Below are positions 1 through 8,345 of a stretch of DNA of 64,000 nt, one piece after another (the first letter of the stretch is position 1; each line of letters begins with the position of its first letter). Where the stretch lies: assembly GCA_027923965.1 (NCBI GenBank), contig AP026969.1, positions 1,302,001-1,366,000 on the forward strand, written 5' to 3'. Source of the stretch: Comamonadaceae bacterium OS-1. Lineage in GTDB: Bacteria > Pseudomonadota > Gammaproteobacteria > Burkholderiales > Burkholderiaceae_C. The position numbers and the translations under genes are program-made. The notes beneath the pieces were generated by a model. It made no database searches and had not been told where the DNA came from. It was given only the letters and a program-made list of their open reading frames with translations.

Positions 1-862
1 ACAGCAGGGGAAACAGAAGGCCCAATACGGCACGCGGTCGATGGAGGCGCTGTCCATTGCATTGACAGCGGATTTTGGCAAAGGGTTTTCCTATGCCAAT
101 TTGTACAATTTTCGCCAGTTCTACCGGGTTTTTCCTGACCAGCAGATTCTCTACACTCTGTGTAGAGAATTGAGCTGGAGCCATCTGCGCTTGATCATTC
201 GAGCCGACTCGCCAAAGGCGATGGAGTACTACTGCAACGAGACACGTGCGCAAAACTGGACGGTGCGCTAGTTGGAACGGAATATCAAGACCCAGAGTTA
301 TCAGCGCCTACTGTCTACCCAGGCCGCGTCGTCAGAGGCATCTGCAAAAGCCGCGCATTTGGACTTCATCAAAGACCCCTATGTACTGGAGTTCTTGCAG
401 CTACCCGAGGCGAGCCACCTCAAAGAAAGCCAGCTGGAGCAGGCCATCATTGACGAGTTGCAGAAATTCCTCCTGGAACTGGGCAAGGGGTTTTCGTTTG
501 TGGCGCGGCAAATGCGCATCAGCACCGAAACCAGCCATTTTTTCATCGACCTGGTTTTCTACAACTACTTGCTCAAGTGTTTCGTCATCATTGACCTGAA
601 AACCGGCAAGCTCAGCCACCAGGATATCGGGCAAATGGACATGTATGTGCGCATGTTTGACGACCTCAAGCGGGGCGAGGATGACAACCCGACCATCGGG
701 ATCATTCTGTGTGACAGCAAGGACGAAACCGTCGTCAAATACTCTGTGATCCAAGAGAGCCAGCAGCTATTTGCCTCCAAATACCAGCGTGTACTTCCCA
801 CCGAAGAAGAGCTGATTGCCGAGATCGAACGGGAAAAGCGGTTGATCGCAGGGGTGGAGTGA
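1..862 (+). pseudogene. YhcG-family PDDEXK nuclease (DUF1016), 5'-partial, interrupted by an in-frame amber codon
   Basis: The frame is open from the window start, so the 5' end lies outside. It reads through a DUF1016 N-terminal domain up to a TAG at 269-271, then continues in the same frame from 272 to 862. The second part carries the PD-(D/E)xK-like core: an FIDLVFY stretch followed by VIIDLKTG. In the family, the sequence at the break (WSVR-Q-LER) normally runs on without interruption, so a single CAG-to-TAG change is the simplest explanation (inference). A TTG at 272 could restart translation but has no visible Shine-Dalgarno sequence. YhcG-like proteins are usually about 350-380 aa and often sit near restriction or mobile genes; that context is not visible here. 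The gene is probably inactive unless the stop is suppressed. Confidence 0.8.
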
Positions 863-895
863 AAGCCCCAACCCGCCCGGGCCGCATAATGGCCG

Positions 896-1954
896 ATGAC
901 AGACCCCACCCCTCCCCACAAGCGCCGCGTCCGTTACGCGGGCACGCATCCCCGCCAGTTTGAAGAAAAGTACAAAGAGCTGGACCCCACGCGCCATGCG
1001 GCGGAGGTGGACAAGGTCATGCTGCGCGGGCAAACGCCTGCGGGCATGCACCGCTCGATTTGTGTGGACGAGATCCTCGCCATCCTCAAGCCTGTACCGG
1101 GCGAAACCGGGGTGGACCTGACCCTGGGCTTTGGTGGCCACATGCTGGCCATGCTGCCGTTGGTGCAGCCGGGTGGGCGCATGTTTGGCATGGATGTGGA
1201 CCCGATCGAGCTGCCCCGCACGACAGCGCGGCTGCGCGCCCTGGGCTTTGGCGACGAGGCGCTGATCGTGCACCGCGCCAACTTCAGCGAGCTGGCCACC
1301 TTGCTGCCGCAGGCGGGCGGTGGCTTTGACTTTGCGCTGGCCGACCTGGGCGTGTCGTCCATGCAGATTGACAACCCGGCGCGGGGCTTCAGTTTCCGGG
1401 CCGATGGTCCGCTGGATTTGCGGCTAGACCCGACCAGCGGGCAGTCGGCCAGCGAGCTGCTGCTGTGCGTGACCCGCCACCGGTTGCGTGACCTGCTGAC
1501 CGACAATTCCGACGAGCCTTTTGCCCTGCCCTTGGCCGCCGCCCTGCAAGGCCAGTACCTGGAAACCACCGTGCAGCTCGCCGACCTGGTGCGCGCCACC
1601 ATGGAGCTGGCGTACAAGCGCAGCATGCCCGCAGAAGAGCGCCTGGCCGAGACCAAAAAAGTGCTGCAGCGCACCTTCCAGGCGCTGCGCATCGAGGTGA
1701 ACGACGAGTTCGGCGTGCTCGACACCATGCTGCTGAACCTGCCCGCTTGCCTCAAGCCGGGCGGGCGCGTGGCCATTTTGAGCTTCCACTCCGGCGAAGA
1801 CCGGCGCGTGAAGAAGTGCTTCCAAACCGGCGAGCGCAACGGCACCTTCAGCAGCGTGGCCCCTGACCCGATTCGCGCCTCGTATGACGAGCAGCGCAGC
1901 AACCCCCGTTCATCGTCGGCCAAGTTGCGCTGGGCGGTGCGGGCATTGCACTGA
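896..1954 (+). CDS. rsmH: RsmH-like SAM-dependent methyltransferase with N-terminal extension
   Basis: A 352-aa protein of the RsmH/MraW family, whose known member N4-methylates C1402 of 16S rRNA. Family landmarks are a glycine-rich SAM loop (VDLTLGFGGH, about residue 78), LADLGVSSMQID, a FSFRADGPLDLRLDP block and ILSFHSGEDRRVKK near the C-terminus. Two things are unusual. There is an extra segment of about 55 residues at the N-terminus (RRVRYAGTHPRQFEEKYKEL), and the SAM loop lacks the usual TFGxGGHS form. The gene also stands alone, not beside ftsL/ftsI as in the mra/dcw cluster. It may be a second, divergent RsmH paralogue with a different substrate; the symbol marks family only. The ATG at 896 was chosen; an ATG at 889 is out of frame. 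Confidence 0.8.
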   Translation: MTDPTPPHKRRVRYAGTHPRQFEEKYKELDPTRHAAEVDKVMLRGQTPAGMHRSICVDEILAILKPVPGETGVDLTLGFGGHMLAMLPLVQPGGRMFGMDVDPIELPRTTARLRALGFGDEALIVHRANFSELATLLPQAGGGFDFALADLGVSSMQIDNPARGFSFRADGPLDLRLDPTSGQSASELLLCVTRHRLRDLLTDNSDEPFALPLAAALQGQYLETTVQLADLVRATMELAYKRSMPAEERLAETKKVLQRTFQALRIEVNDEFGVLDTMLLNLPACLKPGGRVAILSFHSGEDRRVKKCFQTGERNGTFSSVAPDPIRASYDEQRSNPRSSSAKLRWAVRALH

Positions 1955-2019
1955 GCTTTGGGCGGGACGAGGTAGTAGCTGCACCGGCGTGCACGGTCAA
2001 ACACGCAATGTATTGAATT

Positions 2020-2075
2020 GCTATTGATTCAGTAGCTGGTTGTGCTTATCCATAAAGCGCTGCACAGCTTTTTTA
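2020..2075 (+). repeat. Dispersed Comamonadaceae hairpin repeat, copy 1
   Basis: Reads GCTATTGATTCAGTAGCTG, then TGTGCTTATCC and an AAGC-rich return arm, ending in a T-rich stretch. The first 19 bases are identical to the reverse strand of the copy at 49479-49541. It lies between the rsmH-like gene and the Bug-type binding protein. Nothing else is apparent in the 1955-2196 gap apart from the ribosome-binding site. Confidence 0.75.
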
Positions 2076-2196
2076 TGGTTAGAGTTTTGGCGATGGACTC
2101 CACCCAGAATGAACGCCCTGGTGGCGGCCCATATGCATTGCTTTGCTTGCCGCAAGGGTGGACACTGCGTGCACCACCAACCAGGAGACATACAAC

Positions 2197-3165
2197 ATGA
2201 CAAGTAGGCGAGATGTGCTGGCCACGGGCACCCTGGGCGCGCTGCTTCCGGCATGGGTCAGCGCCCAGTCTTTTCCATCCAAGCCTATCCGCATCGTCGT
2301 TCCATTCGGCGCGGGGGGCATTGCGGATCTCACGGCCCGCGCCGTTGCGAGCAAACTTGGAGAAGGCCTGCGCCAAGGCGTGATCGTTGACAACAAGCCC
2401 GGTGCAGGTGGTGTGGTGGCCGGTGAAGCCGTTGCGAAGTCTGAGCCGGACGGACATACGCTTCTGCTCATGAGCAACGGCACGGCGGTGAGCTCGGGGC
2501 TGTTCAAGTCCTTGCCGTTTGATGCGCAAAAAGACTTCGCACCCGTCATTACGCTGGGTTTTTTCGATCTTGCCGTTCTTGCCGCTGCCAACAGCCGCTT
2601 CAAGTCCATGCAGGAAATGCTCGCCTTTGCCAAAGCAAACCCGGGTAAATTGAATATTGCGACGATCAACATCGGCAGCACGCAGCACCTGGCCGCAGAA
2701 CTGCTGAAGTCGAGCGCAGGGGTGGACTTCCAGGTCGTGCCGTTCAACGGTTCACCGGCGGTGCTCACCGCCTTGCGCGGAGGCCAGGTGGACGGAGCTG
2801 TCGAGATCCTGGGGCCGATGATGGGCCAGATCGCGTCCAAAGCGGTGCTGCCGCTGGCCGTCATGGGCACCAAGCGAACGGCCTTGCTCACGGGCGTGCC
2901 CACGGTCGCGGAGAGCGGCGTGCGCGGGTTCGATGTGGCATCGTGGAATGCGCTTGCCGCGCCTGCCCGCACGCCCCAGGCCGTGATTGCATTGCTCAAT
3001 CGCGAGGTGAACAAGGCGTTGGAAAATGCAGACTTGCGTAAGCAGTTGGCCGATCTCAGCGTGAGCCCCGCCGGTGGTAGCGCTGCGCAATTGCGCGATC
3101 TGCTGGCATCAGAAATCCGGCGCTGGTCCGAAGTCATCGCGCGTGCCAATGTGCCGCGCTTGTAG
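2197..3165 (+). CDS. Bug/TctC-family tripartite tricarboxylate transporter binding protein
   Basis: A 322-aa periplasmic solute-binding protein of the Bug (TctC) family, greatly expanded in Burkholderiales. The hallmark YPSKPIRIVVPFGAGG-type block follows directly after the signal peptide (residues about 24-42). The N-terminus has a twin-arginine-like SRRDVL motif followed by a hydrophobic stretch and an A-x-A-like cleavage site near residue 22. The frame is open upstream to 2143, but the ATG at 2197 is preferred because AGGAGA lies 9 bases before it and the signal peptide starts there. No TctA/TctB membrane partners are adjacent, which is usual for Bug proteins. The ligand (probably a carboxylate) cannot be read from the sequence. 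Confidence 0.9.
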   Translation: MTSRRDVLATGTLGALLPAWVSAQSFPSKPIRIVVPFGAGGIADLTARAVASKLGEGLRQGVIVDNKPGAGGVVAGEAVAKSEPDGHTLLLMSNGTAVSSGLFKSLPFDAQKDFAPVITLGFFDLAVLAAANSRFKSMQEMLAFAKANPGKLNIATINIGSTQHLAAELLKSSAGVDFQVVPFNGSPAVLTALRGGQVDGAVEILGPMMGQIASKAVLPLAVMGTKRTALLTGVPTVAESGVRGFDVASWNALAAPARTPQAVIALLNREVNKALENADLRKQLADLSVSPAGGSAAQLRDLLASEIRRWSEVIARANVPRL

Positions 3166-3183
3166 GCCTAAACCGCACATAAA

Positions 3184-3215
3184 AAAAGCCCCGGTACCAA
3201 AGCGCCGAGGCTTTT
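3184..3215. terminator. Bidirectional Rho-independent terminator
   Basis: AAAAGCC-C-CGG pairs with CCG-A-GGCTTTT around a short loop (one internal mismatch). A-tract and T-tract flank it, so it can serve both convergent genes, the Bug protein (+) and the Tim44-domain protein (-). Confidence 0.8.
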
Positions 3216-3235
3216 GCGTCTACGGTTAGCGCAGA

Positions 3236-4153
3236 TTACATTTGCTGGATGCCCGACAGCACCCAACCGCCTGCGCCTTGCAGGGGTTTGGTCAGATGCC
3301 AGACTTCGTCGAATGGCTCGGCAGGGGCGTTGCCTTCGGCCTTGATCTGGCCAGTAAAGCGTACGCTCACGACGTAGTGGTTGCCTTCCTCGGCCACTTC
3401 CAGCACGTCGCCGTCGATGCGCTCCACATCGGTGTGTTGCACCGCGCCACCGCGTTCGCTCAGGTCCATCTTCAACTGGGCAAACATTTCCGGCGTGGTG
3501 AACTGGCGGATGTCGTCCAGGTTACCGGCGTCGTTGGCGGCTTGCAGGCGGATGAAGTTGACCTTGGCGTTGCGCACAAAACCGGCCACGTCGAAGTCCG
3601 CAGGGATAGCCGAGCGCACAGGAACGCTGCCACCGATGCCGGAGCCGATGCTGGAGCCACCAAAAGTGCTGGAAGTGCCGGGCATTTCCACCTTGTAGGC
3701 AGGCGCAGCAGGCGAGAGGCTGGTGGGTGCACCGGCTCCTGCGTACTGCATGCCACCCACGGTGCCTGCCTTGGCCGCAGCGCGTTTGCGCATGAAGAAG
3801 CCTACCGCCAGCATGATGCCGGCGGCCAGCAAGCCCATCATCAGCATGGAGGCGAGTTCGCCGCCAAAGCCAAAGTGCGATGCCAGCGCGGCCAGGCCCA
3901 GGCCTGCGGCGATACCGGCCAGCGGGCCCATCCACGAGCGCTTGGGCGCAGCAGCAGCAGGTGCGGCAGCCGCGGCAGGGTTGGCCGCAGCCGCTTGTGT
4001 CGGTGCGGCGGTCGGTGCCTTGTTCGGCGTGGCATCGCGCTGCATGCCCAGGGATTTGCCTGCGCCCATGCGCCGTGCGGCTTCTGCGTCCATGGATACC
4101 GTGGACATGCCCAGGGCCATGACCACAGCCAGCAGGGAAAGTATTTTTTTCAT
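3236..4153 (-). CDS. Tim44-like domain protein, membrane-anchored
   Basis: A 305-aa protein. It starts with a cleavable signal peptide (MKKILSLLAVVMALGM, cleavage near AEA at about 25). An Ala/Pro-rich low-complexity linker follows (about 40-70), then two hydrophobic segments (about 74-120, ending at FFMRKR). The C-terminal Tim44/TIM44-like domain (about 180-305) has the typical pattern FVRNAKVNFIRLQAANDAGNLDDIRQF and a terminal WVLSGIQQM. Bacterial members are common in proteobacteria; their role is not firmly established, and envelope biogenesis is only presumed. The gene is monocistronic, convergent with the Bug gene through the shared terminator. Confidence 0.85.
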   Translation of the reverse strand: MKKILSLLAVVMALGMSTVSMDAEAARRMGAGKSLGMQRDATPNKAPTAAPTQAAAANPAAAAAPAAAAPKRSWMGPLAGIAAGLGLAALASHFGFGGELASMLMMGLLAAGIMLAVGFFMRKRAAAKAGTVGGMQYAGAGAPTSLSPAAPAYKVEMPGTSSTFGGSSIGSGIGGSVPVRSAIPADFDVAGFVRNAKVNFIRLQAANDAGNLDDIRQFTTPEMFAQLKMDLSERGGAVQHTDVERIDGDVLEVAEEGNHYVVSVRFTGQIKAEGNAPAEPFDEVWHLTKPLQGAGGWVLSGIQQM

Positions 4154-4283
4154 GGTGTTCTCCAGCGAAAACGAGTTGATGTGCCCGCGATACTAGGGGC
4201 ATCAACCATTCTGAAAAAGCAGCTAAATAGAGATATTCATTTCTGAAAAAAAAGAGGTATTTAGGTCTGCGACACTAGCATCT

Positions 4284-5198
4284 ATGGATAACCCCTACGC
4301 CACCCGCCTGTGTTTGCCGCTGGATACCGACCTGGTCGGTGCGCTGGCCACCATGGTCGAAGCCATTGGCAGCCCGGACTGGTTCGACACCGTGCTCAAT
4401 GTGCTGGGCAAGGTGTGCGCCGTGGACTCGGGCGGTGCCATGCTGTTCCACCGGCACCAGCAGCCGCGCCGCATTCTGCACCGCTTCAACCCGCAAGAGC
4501 GCAGCCTGCCGGAAGATGCGTTTTTGTCCGGCCCCTACGTGTTGGATCCGAACTACCAGCTGTTTTTGCAGGGCTGCCCCAGCGGCGTGTACTGGCTGCG
4601 CGACATTGCGCCGGACGATTTTTACGACTCCGAGTACTACCGGGTGTTTTATTCGCAGATCGGCCTGTCGGACTCGGTGGACCTGCTGTGGCGCATCAAC
4701 GAAGACACGGCGCTGAACATCTTCATCGAGCGCAGCATCCGCCACACCCCGTTCCAGGCCACCGATTTGCTGGCGATCCGCACGCTGGCACCTATCGTGA
4801 TAGCGGCCACCGCCAAGCACCACGCCCTGACGGCAGCCGCCGCCGAGCGCCACAGCGACCGGCTGACGCACCGCAAAGTGCAGAGCACGGTGGAGAACTT
4901 CGCCAGCTCGCTGCTCACCCAGCGCCAGCGCCAGGTGCTGTTCTACATGATCAGTGGCTACTCGTCGGCGCTGACGGCCCAGCGGCTCAAGACTACCGAG
5001 GGCACCATCAAGATCCACCGCAAGAACATCCACCGCAAGCTGGATATCGGCTCGCAGGCGGAGCTGTTCTCGCTGTTCATCCAGTGCATCCCGTTTGCCG
5101 AGCCCGATGGGGCAGTGGACCCGCTGGCGGTGTACCAGAGCGCGCCCTCCACCAGCCGTTGCAAGACGCTGCTGGAGGCCGGGCCTGCCGCGGGCTGA
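4284..5198 (+). CDS. LuxR-family transcriptional regulator
   Basis: A 304-aa regulator with a C-terminal LuxR/GerE helix-turn-helix (about residues 207-265: LTQRQRQVLFYMISGYSS, then TTEGTIKIHRKNIHRKL). The N-terminal ~190 residues have no recognisable ligand domain by eye, although the spacing resembles a GAF/PAS-like fold. No receiver-domain Asp pattern is visible, so it is probably not a two-component regulator. Its TGA ends at 5198 and the stop of the convergent amino-acid-binding protein gene begins at 5199, so the genes abut with no spacer. The target is unknown. Confidence 0.85.
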   Translation: MDNPYATRLCLPLDTDLVGALATMVEAIGSPDWFDTVLNVLGKVCAVDSGGAMLFHRHQQPRRILHRFNPQERSLPEDAFLSGPYVLDPNYQLFLQGCPSGVYWLRDIAPDDFYDSEYYRVFYSQIGLSDSVDLLWRINEDTALNIFIERSIRHTPFQATDLLAIRTLAPIVIAATAKHHALTAAAAERHSDRLTHRKVQSTVENFASSLLTQRQRQVLFYMISGYSSALTAQRLKTTEGTIKIHRKNIHRKLDIGSQAELFSLFIQCIPFAEPDGAVDPLAVYQSAPSTSRCKTLLEAGPAAG

Positions 5199-5975
5199 TT
5201 ACTTGCCGTACACGTCGAAATCGAAATATTTGTCGGCGATCTTTTTGTAAGTGCCGTTGGCGTGCACGGCTTTGAGCGCGGTGTTGAAATCGGCTTTGAG
5301 CTGGGTGTCTTGTTTGCGCATGGCCACCCCGGTGCCGTAGCCCAGCACGGCCGGGTCTTTCAGTTCATAGGTGGCAAATTCAAACGGCTTGCCTTCGGGC
5401 TTGGCCAGAAAACCCATCTTCATTTCCACCAGGTTGCCGATGATGGCATCGAGCCGGCCCGAGGCGATGTCCAGGTACGAGTCTTGGGTCGACTCGTAGC
5501 GCTGCACGGTGGCCCCGGCCTTGGCGTAGTATTTTTCGGCGTAGTCGGCTTCGGTGGAGCCCTTGAGCACGCCCACCTTCTTGCCCTTGAGGGCGGCGGG
5601 CGAGCCGTCCAGGCCGCTGCCGTGCTTGATGATCACGCGGTAGGGGATGTCGGTGATCTTGTCGCTGAAGGCCACGGTTTTGCGGCGGTCGTCGGTCACC
5701 GTCATGCCCGACATGATCATCTCGAACTTGCGGGCCGGCAGGGACGGCACCAGCGCATCCCAGGGCGACTCCACGAACACGCAGCGGCGCTTCATCTCGG
5801 CGCAGATGGCGTGGCCCAGGTCGATCTCGAAGCCTACCAGCTTGCCGTCCGGGGCTTTGTACTCAAAGGGCTCGTAGGTGGCATCGGTGCCGATGCGCAG
5901 GTCTTTGGTGTCGGCTGCCTGGGCCGACAGGCCCAGCGATAGGCAGACGAGAGCAAGTAGAGAGTTCAGTTTCAT
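5199..5975 (-). CDS. Polar amino-acid ABC transporter substrate-binding protein
   Basis: A 258-aa periplasmic protein of the SBP_bac_3 family. It has a signal peptide (MKLNSLLALVCLSLGLSAQA), then the DLRIGTDATYEPFEY start and the GMTVTDDRRKTVAFS ligand-binding signature of Lys/Arg/Orn/His- or Glu-type binding proteins. The frame is open 32 codons upstream through a run of 11 G, but the ATG at 5975 is chosen because AGGAA precedes it and the signal peptide begins there. No permease or ATPase gene is adjacent, so it must borrow a transporter or be encoded apart from it. It is divergent from dgcN-dgcA, hinting at amino-acid uptake for that pathway (inference). Confidence 0.88.
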   Translation of the reverse strand: MKLNSLLALVCLSLGLSAQAADTKDLRIGTDATYEPFEYKAPDGKLVGFEIDLGHAICAEMKRRCVFVESPWDALVPSLPARKFEMIMSGMTVTDDRRKTVAFSDKITDIPYRVIIKHGSGLDGSPAALKGKKVGVLKGSTEADYAEKYYAKAGATVQRYESTQDSYLDIASGRLDAIIGNLVEMKMGFLAKPEGKPFEFATYELKDPAVLGYGTGVAMRKQDTQLKADFNTALKAVHANGTYKKIADKYFDFDVYGK

Positions 5976-6061
5976 GGGGGATTCCTGCAAGGTTGGATGC
6001 CAAAAGGGGGGGGGGGAACGCGGCGCAAGAATACGGCGATTTTGCGGGTGCTGAACGGGCT

Positions 6062-6095
6062 CTATCCCCAAAGGGATAGCCCCATTTTTAGGGGC
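6062..6095. promoter_or_regulatory. Palindromes between the divergent amino-acid-binding gene and dgcN
   Basis: CTATCCC-CAAA-GGGATAG is a perfect 7-bp dyad (6062-6079), immediately followed by GCCCC-ATTTTTA-GGGGC (6079-6095). A further half-site, CTATCCC, occurs at about 6118. The position in a divergent promoter region fits an operator; a transcript hairpin is the alternative. The rest of the 5976-6248 gap shows only an 11-G run at about 6006-6016. Confidence 0.4.
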
Positions 6096-6248
6096 TTGGC
6101 CGCGGGGCTCGGCGGCCTATCCCTGTGGGTGTAGGGGCGGTGCCGAAGCCGGTTTTTCGATGTCGATCCGGCTTACGCTCCGGCTCGCCAAAGCCTTTGG
6201 CACGCGACCGGCTGTGCGATGACAGGCCACTTGAACCGATTTGAAAAC

Positions 6249-7256
6249 ATGCACCAACTCCGTAAACCCTATCTGTTGTTTCTGGGCGATGTCACGCTGA
6301 AGTCCGATGCCAAAACCGCCTTTGGCCTGCGCGATTGGTGTGCCGACGATGTCCTGGGCGAATGGAGCCTGCCCGCCGCCACCGTCAGCCTGGGCCTGCC
6401 CCGCCTGTCGCCGCAGCAGGCGGCGCAGCAGGGCGCGGGCTCGCTGGTGGTGGGCGTGGCCGCCGTGGGCGGGGCTCTGCCCGAACACTGGCTGTCCGCG
6501 CTGGAAGCCGCGCTGGATGCGGGCCTGGACATCGTCAGCGGCCAGCATTCGCGCCTGACATCTTTCCCGCGCCTGGTGCAAGCCGCCCAGCGCAGCGGTG
6601 CGCGCCTGGTCGACGTACGGCATTCGGACCAAGGCTTCCCCGCGGGCACGGGCCGCAAGCGCAGCGGCCAGCGGGTGCTGACCGTGGGCACCGACTGCGC
6701 GCTGGGCAAGAAATACACCGCCCTGGCCCTGGCCCAGGCGTTGCAACGCCGCGGCGTAGCCGCCACCTTCCGCGCCACCGGCCAGACCGGGGTGATGATT
6801 GCGGGCGAGGGCGTGGCCATCGACGCGGTAATCTCCGACTTTGTGGCCGGTGCCGCCGAGCAACTCTCGCCCGACAACGCCGCCAACCACTGGGACGTGA
6901 TCGAAGGGCAGGGCGCGCTGTTCCACCCGGCCTACGCGGGCGTGACGCTGGGCCTGCTGCACGGCTCGCAGCCCGATGCGCTGGTGCTGTGCCACGACCC
7001 GGCGCGCGACTGCATCGAGGGCTACCCCGGCTTTCCGATTCCCGACCTACAGGTCGCCATCGACCGCTACGTTGAGGCGGGCCGCCTGACCAACCCGGCG
7101 GTGCGCTGCGTGGGCATCAGTATCAATTCGTCCAGCCTGTCGGATGCCGCATGGGATGCCTACGCCCACCGCATCGCCCGGGAGCTGAATTTGCCCGTGG
7201 CCGACCCGATGCGTGGCGGCGTGGAGGCGCTGGCTACCGCCTTGTTGCAAGCATGA
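6249..7256 (+). CDS. dgcN: DgcN-type D-glutamate N-acetyltransferase (DUF1611)
   Basis: A 335-aa protein of the DUF1611 family, which now includes DgcN, the D-glutamate N-acetyltransferase of the DgcN-DgcA pathway. The N-terminus has the family start PYLLFLGDVTLKSDAKTA, and a P-loop-like motif TVGTDCALGKKYTAL sits at about residues 146-160. Other conserved stretches are FRATGQTGVMIAGEG and IEGQGALFHP. The frame also has an ATG at 6219, but family members begin close to PYLLFLGD, so 6249 is preferred; neither has a clear ribosome-binding site. It overlaps dgcA by four bases (ATGA), so the two enzymes are made together. N-acetylation would be followed by epimerisation to the L-form. Confidence 0.85.
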   Translation: MHQLRKPYLLFLGDVTLKSDAKTAFGLRDWCADDVLGEWSLPAATVSLGLPRLSPQQAAQQGAGSLVVGVAAVGGALPEHWLSALEAALDAGLDIVSGQHSRLTSFPRLVQAAQRSGARLVDVRHSDQGFPAGTGRKRSGQRVLTVGTDCALGKKYTALALAQALQRRGVAATFRATGQTGVMIAGEGVAIDAVISDFVAGAAEQLSPDNAANHWDVIEGQGALFHPAYAGVTLGLLHGSQPDALVLCHDPARDCIEGYPGFPIPDLQVAIDRYVEAGRLTNPAVRCVGISINSSSLSDAAWDAYAHRIARELNLPVADPMRGGVEALATALLQA

Positions 7257-8236
7257 TCCGCTGCCACACCCGCATCGAACAGTGGGCGATGCATGAACCC
7301 TTCGAGATCGCCCGCGAGGTCATCACCCACCAGCCGGTGCTGCTGCTGACCCTGTCCGATGACGCAGGCCACACCGGCCAGGCCGAAGCCGCCGGGGTGG
7401 ACTACGACGGCGAAACCCCCGCCAGCATGGCCGCGCAAATCGCCGCCGTGCTGCCGCACCTGCACGACGGCCTCACCGGCACCGAGCTGCTGCAGATGCT
7501 GCCCGCGGGCGGTGCCCGCAACGCGCTGGACTGCGCGCTGTGGGACCTGCGGGCCAAGCAAACCGGTGTGCCGGCCTGGCAGACCGCCGGGCTGCCGCGC
7601 TGGCAGCCCGTCACCACCGCCTACACCATCGGCCTGGGCGACGAGGCCACTACCCGGCGCAAGGTCCGCGCGGCCCGGCACTACCCGCTGCTCAAGCTCA
7701 AGGTGGATGCGCAGCGGCACCTGGACGTGGTACGCATGGTGCGCGAGGAGCACCCGACGGCCCGTATCGTGGTGGATGCCAACCAGGCCTGGTCGCCCGC
7801 GCTGCTGCGCGAACTGTTGCCGCAACTGGCCCAGGCCGGGGTCGAGCTGGTCGAGCAGCCGCTGGCGCGCGGCCAGGATGCGGCGCTGGACGGCCTGCAG
7901 TCGCCGATTCCCCTGGCGGCCGACGAGTCCTGCACCGATAGGGCCTCGCTGGCGACGCTGGTGGGACGCTACCAGTTCGCCAACATCAAGCTCGACAAAT
8001 GCGGCGGCCTGACCGAGGCGCTCGCCCTGGCCGCCGAGGCGACGCGGCATGGTCTGGGGCTGATGGTGGGCAATATGTGCGGCACTTCGCTGGCGATGGC
8101 TCCGGCTTTCTTGCTGGCCCAGCGCTGTGCCTATGTGGATCTGGACGGCCCCTTGCTGCAACAGGAAGACCGGACGGTGGCCATGCAGTACGACCATGGT
8201 CTGATCCAGCCGCCGCCACCGGCCTTGTGGGGATAA
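7253..8236 (+). CDS. dgcA: DgcA-type N-acetyl-D-glutamate racemase / dipeptide epimerase
   Basis: A 327-aa enolase-superfamily enzyme (muconate-lactonising subgroup). Catalytic elements are visible: the lysine motif LLKLKVD (about residue 145), metal ligands in VVDANQAWS, VEQPL and AADESC, and the second lysine in FANIKLDKCGG. These features are shared with L-Ala-D/L-Glu epimerases. Pairing with dgcN points to N-acetyl-D-glutamate as substrate, turning D-Glu into L-Glu (inference from the known DgcN-DgcA pathway). It starts at the ATG overlapping the dgcN stop. A dipeptide epimerase acting on murein peptides is the alternative. Confidence 0.85.
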   Translation: MIRCHTRIEQWAMHEPFEIAREVITHQPVLLLTLSDDAGHTGQAEAAGVDYDGETPASMAAQIAAVLPHLHDGLTGTELLQMLPAGGARNALDCALWDLRAKQTGVPAWQTAGLPRWQPVTTAYTIGLGDEATTRRKVRAARHYPLLKLKVDAQRHLDVVRMVREEHPTARIVVDANQAWSPALLRELLPQLAQAGVELVEQPLARGQDAALDGLQSPIPLAADESCTDRASLATLVGRYQFANIKLDKCGGLTEALALAAEATRHGLGLMVGNMCGTSLAMAPAFLLAQRCAYVDLDGPLLQQEDRTVAMQYDHGLIQPPPPALWG

Positions 8237-8345
8237 AGCCACCCTGAAAAATCTCCCTGCGTCCGAATGTGCGTACATAGTCTGTATACCCACAAGGTTT
8301 TAGAATCGGCCACTATGCGCTTATCCAGCTGATGGCCCCCAAACC

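Noticed and set aside
934..2004. Long minus-strand frame opposite the rsmH-like gene
   Set aside because: Arg/Ser-rich composition with no family pattern; a GC-rich shadow of a well-supported plus-strand gene.
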